From Caprimulgus europaeus (lineage: Eukaryota > Chordata > Aves > Caprimulgiformes > Caprimulgidae): DNA of 64,000 nucleotides. Positions 62,531-64,000 of the stretch are shown here, piece after piece. The DNA lies in the NCBI GenBank assembly GCA_907165065.1, contig OU015527.1, positions 20,535,686 through 20,599,685 on the forward strand. Reading direction: 5' to 3'. The notes beneath the pieces were generated by a model, which was given only the letters and a program-made list of their open reading frames with translations, did not search any database and was not told where the DNA came from. The translations under genes were made by a program, and so were the position numbers. Positions within the stretch are counted from its first letter, which is position 1, and each line of letters opens with the position of its first letter.

Positions 62531-64000
62531 TCTCATCTGTAACCAAAATTGAAGGAGAAATGAGCAGTAAATAGAGAACTGAGACATTGCAACTTGTCCT
62601 TAATGACCATCACATCCATTTTCGCGTCTTCTAGGAAAGAAAAGCATGGTTGCTGCACAACCCCAATCTTGGTTATTCTGGTATTTATCACACTTATAAC
62701 ACTTTTCATGCATCTAGTCTTAATAAAAGACTGTAAATGTAGAGACAGGTCCTAATCTAAAACCAGCACTCAATAAAGCCGAATAAGAGAAGACTATTTT
62801 GACTTCCTTTTCTGAATCTTTGTCTAAAGACAAATATTGTGTTTCTGCTAAAGAAAACCAAGAGGAAAGGGCTATACAGCCATGGGGCTTGTACTTGCAA
62901 TATTAGCAACAGGTTCAGGATTCCTGTGAAATTAAGAATGTTTCAGTTAAACCAATATTGAGGTAATTCTTTTATTATCATCTACGTCTACATGCATAGC
63001 TCCTATTTCAGTTCTCTTCAATGCTCTGAATGGCCTTGCTCTAGTCATTGTGTTGTACAAACTTGGCAGCTCCAGTGCAAACAAGCCTTGATAACAACTG
63101 AAGGATTTTACCACCACCACAGTGCTAGACTGACATGGCCTGGTTACTCTAGGCCAGAGCTGGCTAACATCCAGCTGAAAGCATCAGCAGGGAAAATGCA
63201 TCTCTTCGTGTAACCTTCTGTTTAGATGTAACCTTATTAACAATCTTATCCTTCCCATATGTCTCTCTTAAAATAGAATACTTTGAGTTACTGCACATAA
63301 ATTGTATTTAGAAGGTTGTTCTATTAACATTTATTTTAGACTCTAATGACTTCAGGGAGGTGAATGTTGTTTGCTATCTGTTTAAACAGTGCTTAGCAGA
63401 ATGGAGCTCTGACCCGCTGTGCTCCTTATAGCTGCCATATATAGATAAACAAGTATCTCCTGCTTTGAAAAATGTCTATAAATTATCGTTTTGAAGTAGA
63501 AGTAAAAAATGTATAAATATGCTGCTGCAATGAAATGAACTGTACAGTCACCCCTTTTCCCTTTGAATGGCCTTTTCAATTTAGGGAAAAGGCTACGCTT
63601 CTGTCCCTGTCTCTGCCAAAAGGATTCACTCTTTTGAGTGCATTGCTTTCCTTAGTCATCCCTAGTTATAATCCATGGTGGAACATGAATAACTCAGAGA
63701 ATTCCATTTTAGGGAGAAAAAGGAAACTTTTCCTTTCATCAATGATATGCCCACATATCACAAGGCAGCACATTAACACTGTGCTCTGCCTGCGTTAATG
63801 TACTCTGCATCTCAGTAGGGCTAATTAAACAGAAAGCAAGGGGGTGAAAGGCAGTATTTGCAGAAACTTTCATTCAGGGTAGTGTTCCAGCATCTTGTGA
63901 AGATTTTAATATTTTTTTTTTGTACAGGTCCAATTGTTTGCCATGCAGCCTGAGGGGAAGACCTTATTTATGAGGAGCACTGTGTAAATCATGTGCACTG

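Larger units (their letters stand above)
51469..64000. other. AT-rich non-coding stretch with an old CR1 remnant
   Basis: No coding gene or RNA gene is recognised. It contains an old CR1 remnant (52340-52530), two small tandem duplications (51896-51925, 58047-58092), T/G-rich low-complexity tracts (60475-60585, 62484-62530), a pyrimidine tract (about 62155-62207) and a possible splice acceptor at 63927. Open frames up to 100 codons (53712-54014, minus) have no recognisable domain. Confidence 0.5.

Noticed and set aside
1..64000. CRISPR array, prokaryotic operon, phage or plasmid features
   Set aside because: No regularly spaced direct repeats with unique spacers, no dense coding, and clear vertebrate retroelements throughout.

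Overview
The window looks like AT-rich non-coding DNA from a bird. The evidence is the repeat content. There are several CR1 (chicken repeat 1) LINE fragments from more than one subfamily; three of the younger ones end in the avian-type CR1 tail built from ATTCTGTG-like octamers. There are also two solitary retroviral LTRs of types I recognise from avian genomes. No L1 or Alu-like element, bacterial gene, rRNA, tRNA or CRISPR array was seen. Nothing identifies the species. A galliform is not favoured by the 28.4 kb LTR, but that rests on memory.

Layout. 1-2889: unannotated AT-rich DNA. 2890-4705: minus-strand CR1 with part of ORF1 and the endonuclease, but no reverse transcriptase and no 3' end. 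4706-13521: long unannotated stretch with one open, splice-bounded segment (5529-5755) of unknown status. 13522-13826: CR1 3' end, minus strand. 18206-18255: possible decayed CR1 tail. 18710-20312: plus-strand CR1 with decayed reverse transcriptase and an intact 3' end. 23150-24650: two CR1 endonuclease fragments facing each other, both without 3' ends. 28199-28419: CR1 fragment. 28448-29600: GC-rich solo LTR with a clean 5-bp target duplication and an internal array of about 48 bp. 29606-49744: 20 kb of mostly unique AT-rich DNA with low-complexity tracts and a pair of related 54-bp segments. 49745-51468: plus-strand CR1 split by a minus-strand solo LTR (49811-50468). 52340-52530: older CR1 remnant. 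51469-64000: otherwise unannotated, with a possible splice acceptor at the very end.

No cellular protein-coding gene could be supported. The longest open frames are either the decayed CR1 proteins, their antisense shadows, or isolated frames without recognisable domains. The window is therefore best read as intergenic DNA or the inside of a large intron. The features do not form a pathway. They record transposition: CR1 copies inserted over time, some were rearranged and lost their 3' ends, and two LTR elements landed in or near CR1 copies and were reduced to solo LTRs. I did not find a convincing new biological system. The items most worth checking are the convergent 3'-less CR1 pair, the in-frame repeat array in the LTR, the paired 54-bp segments and the splice-bounded open segment.
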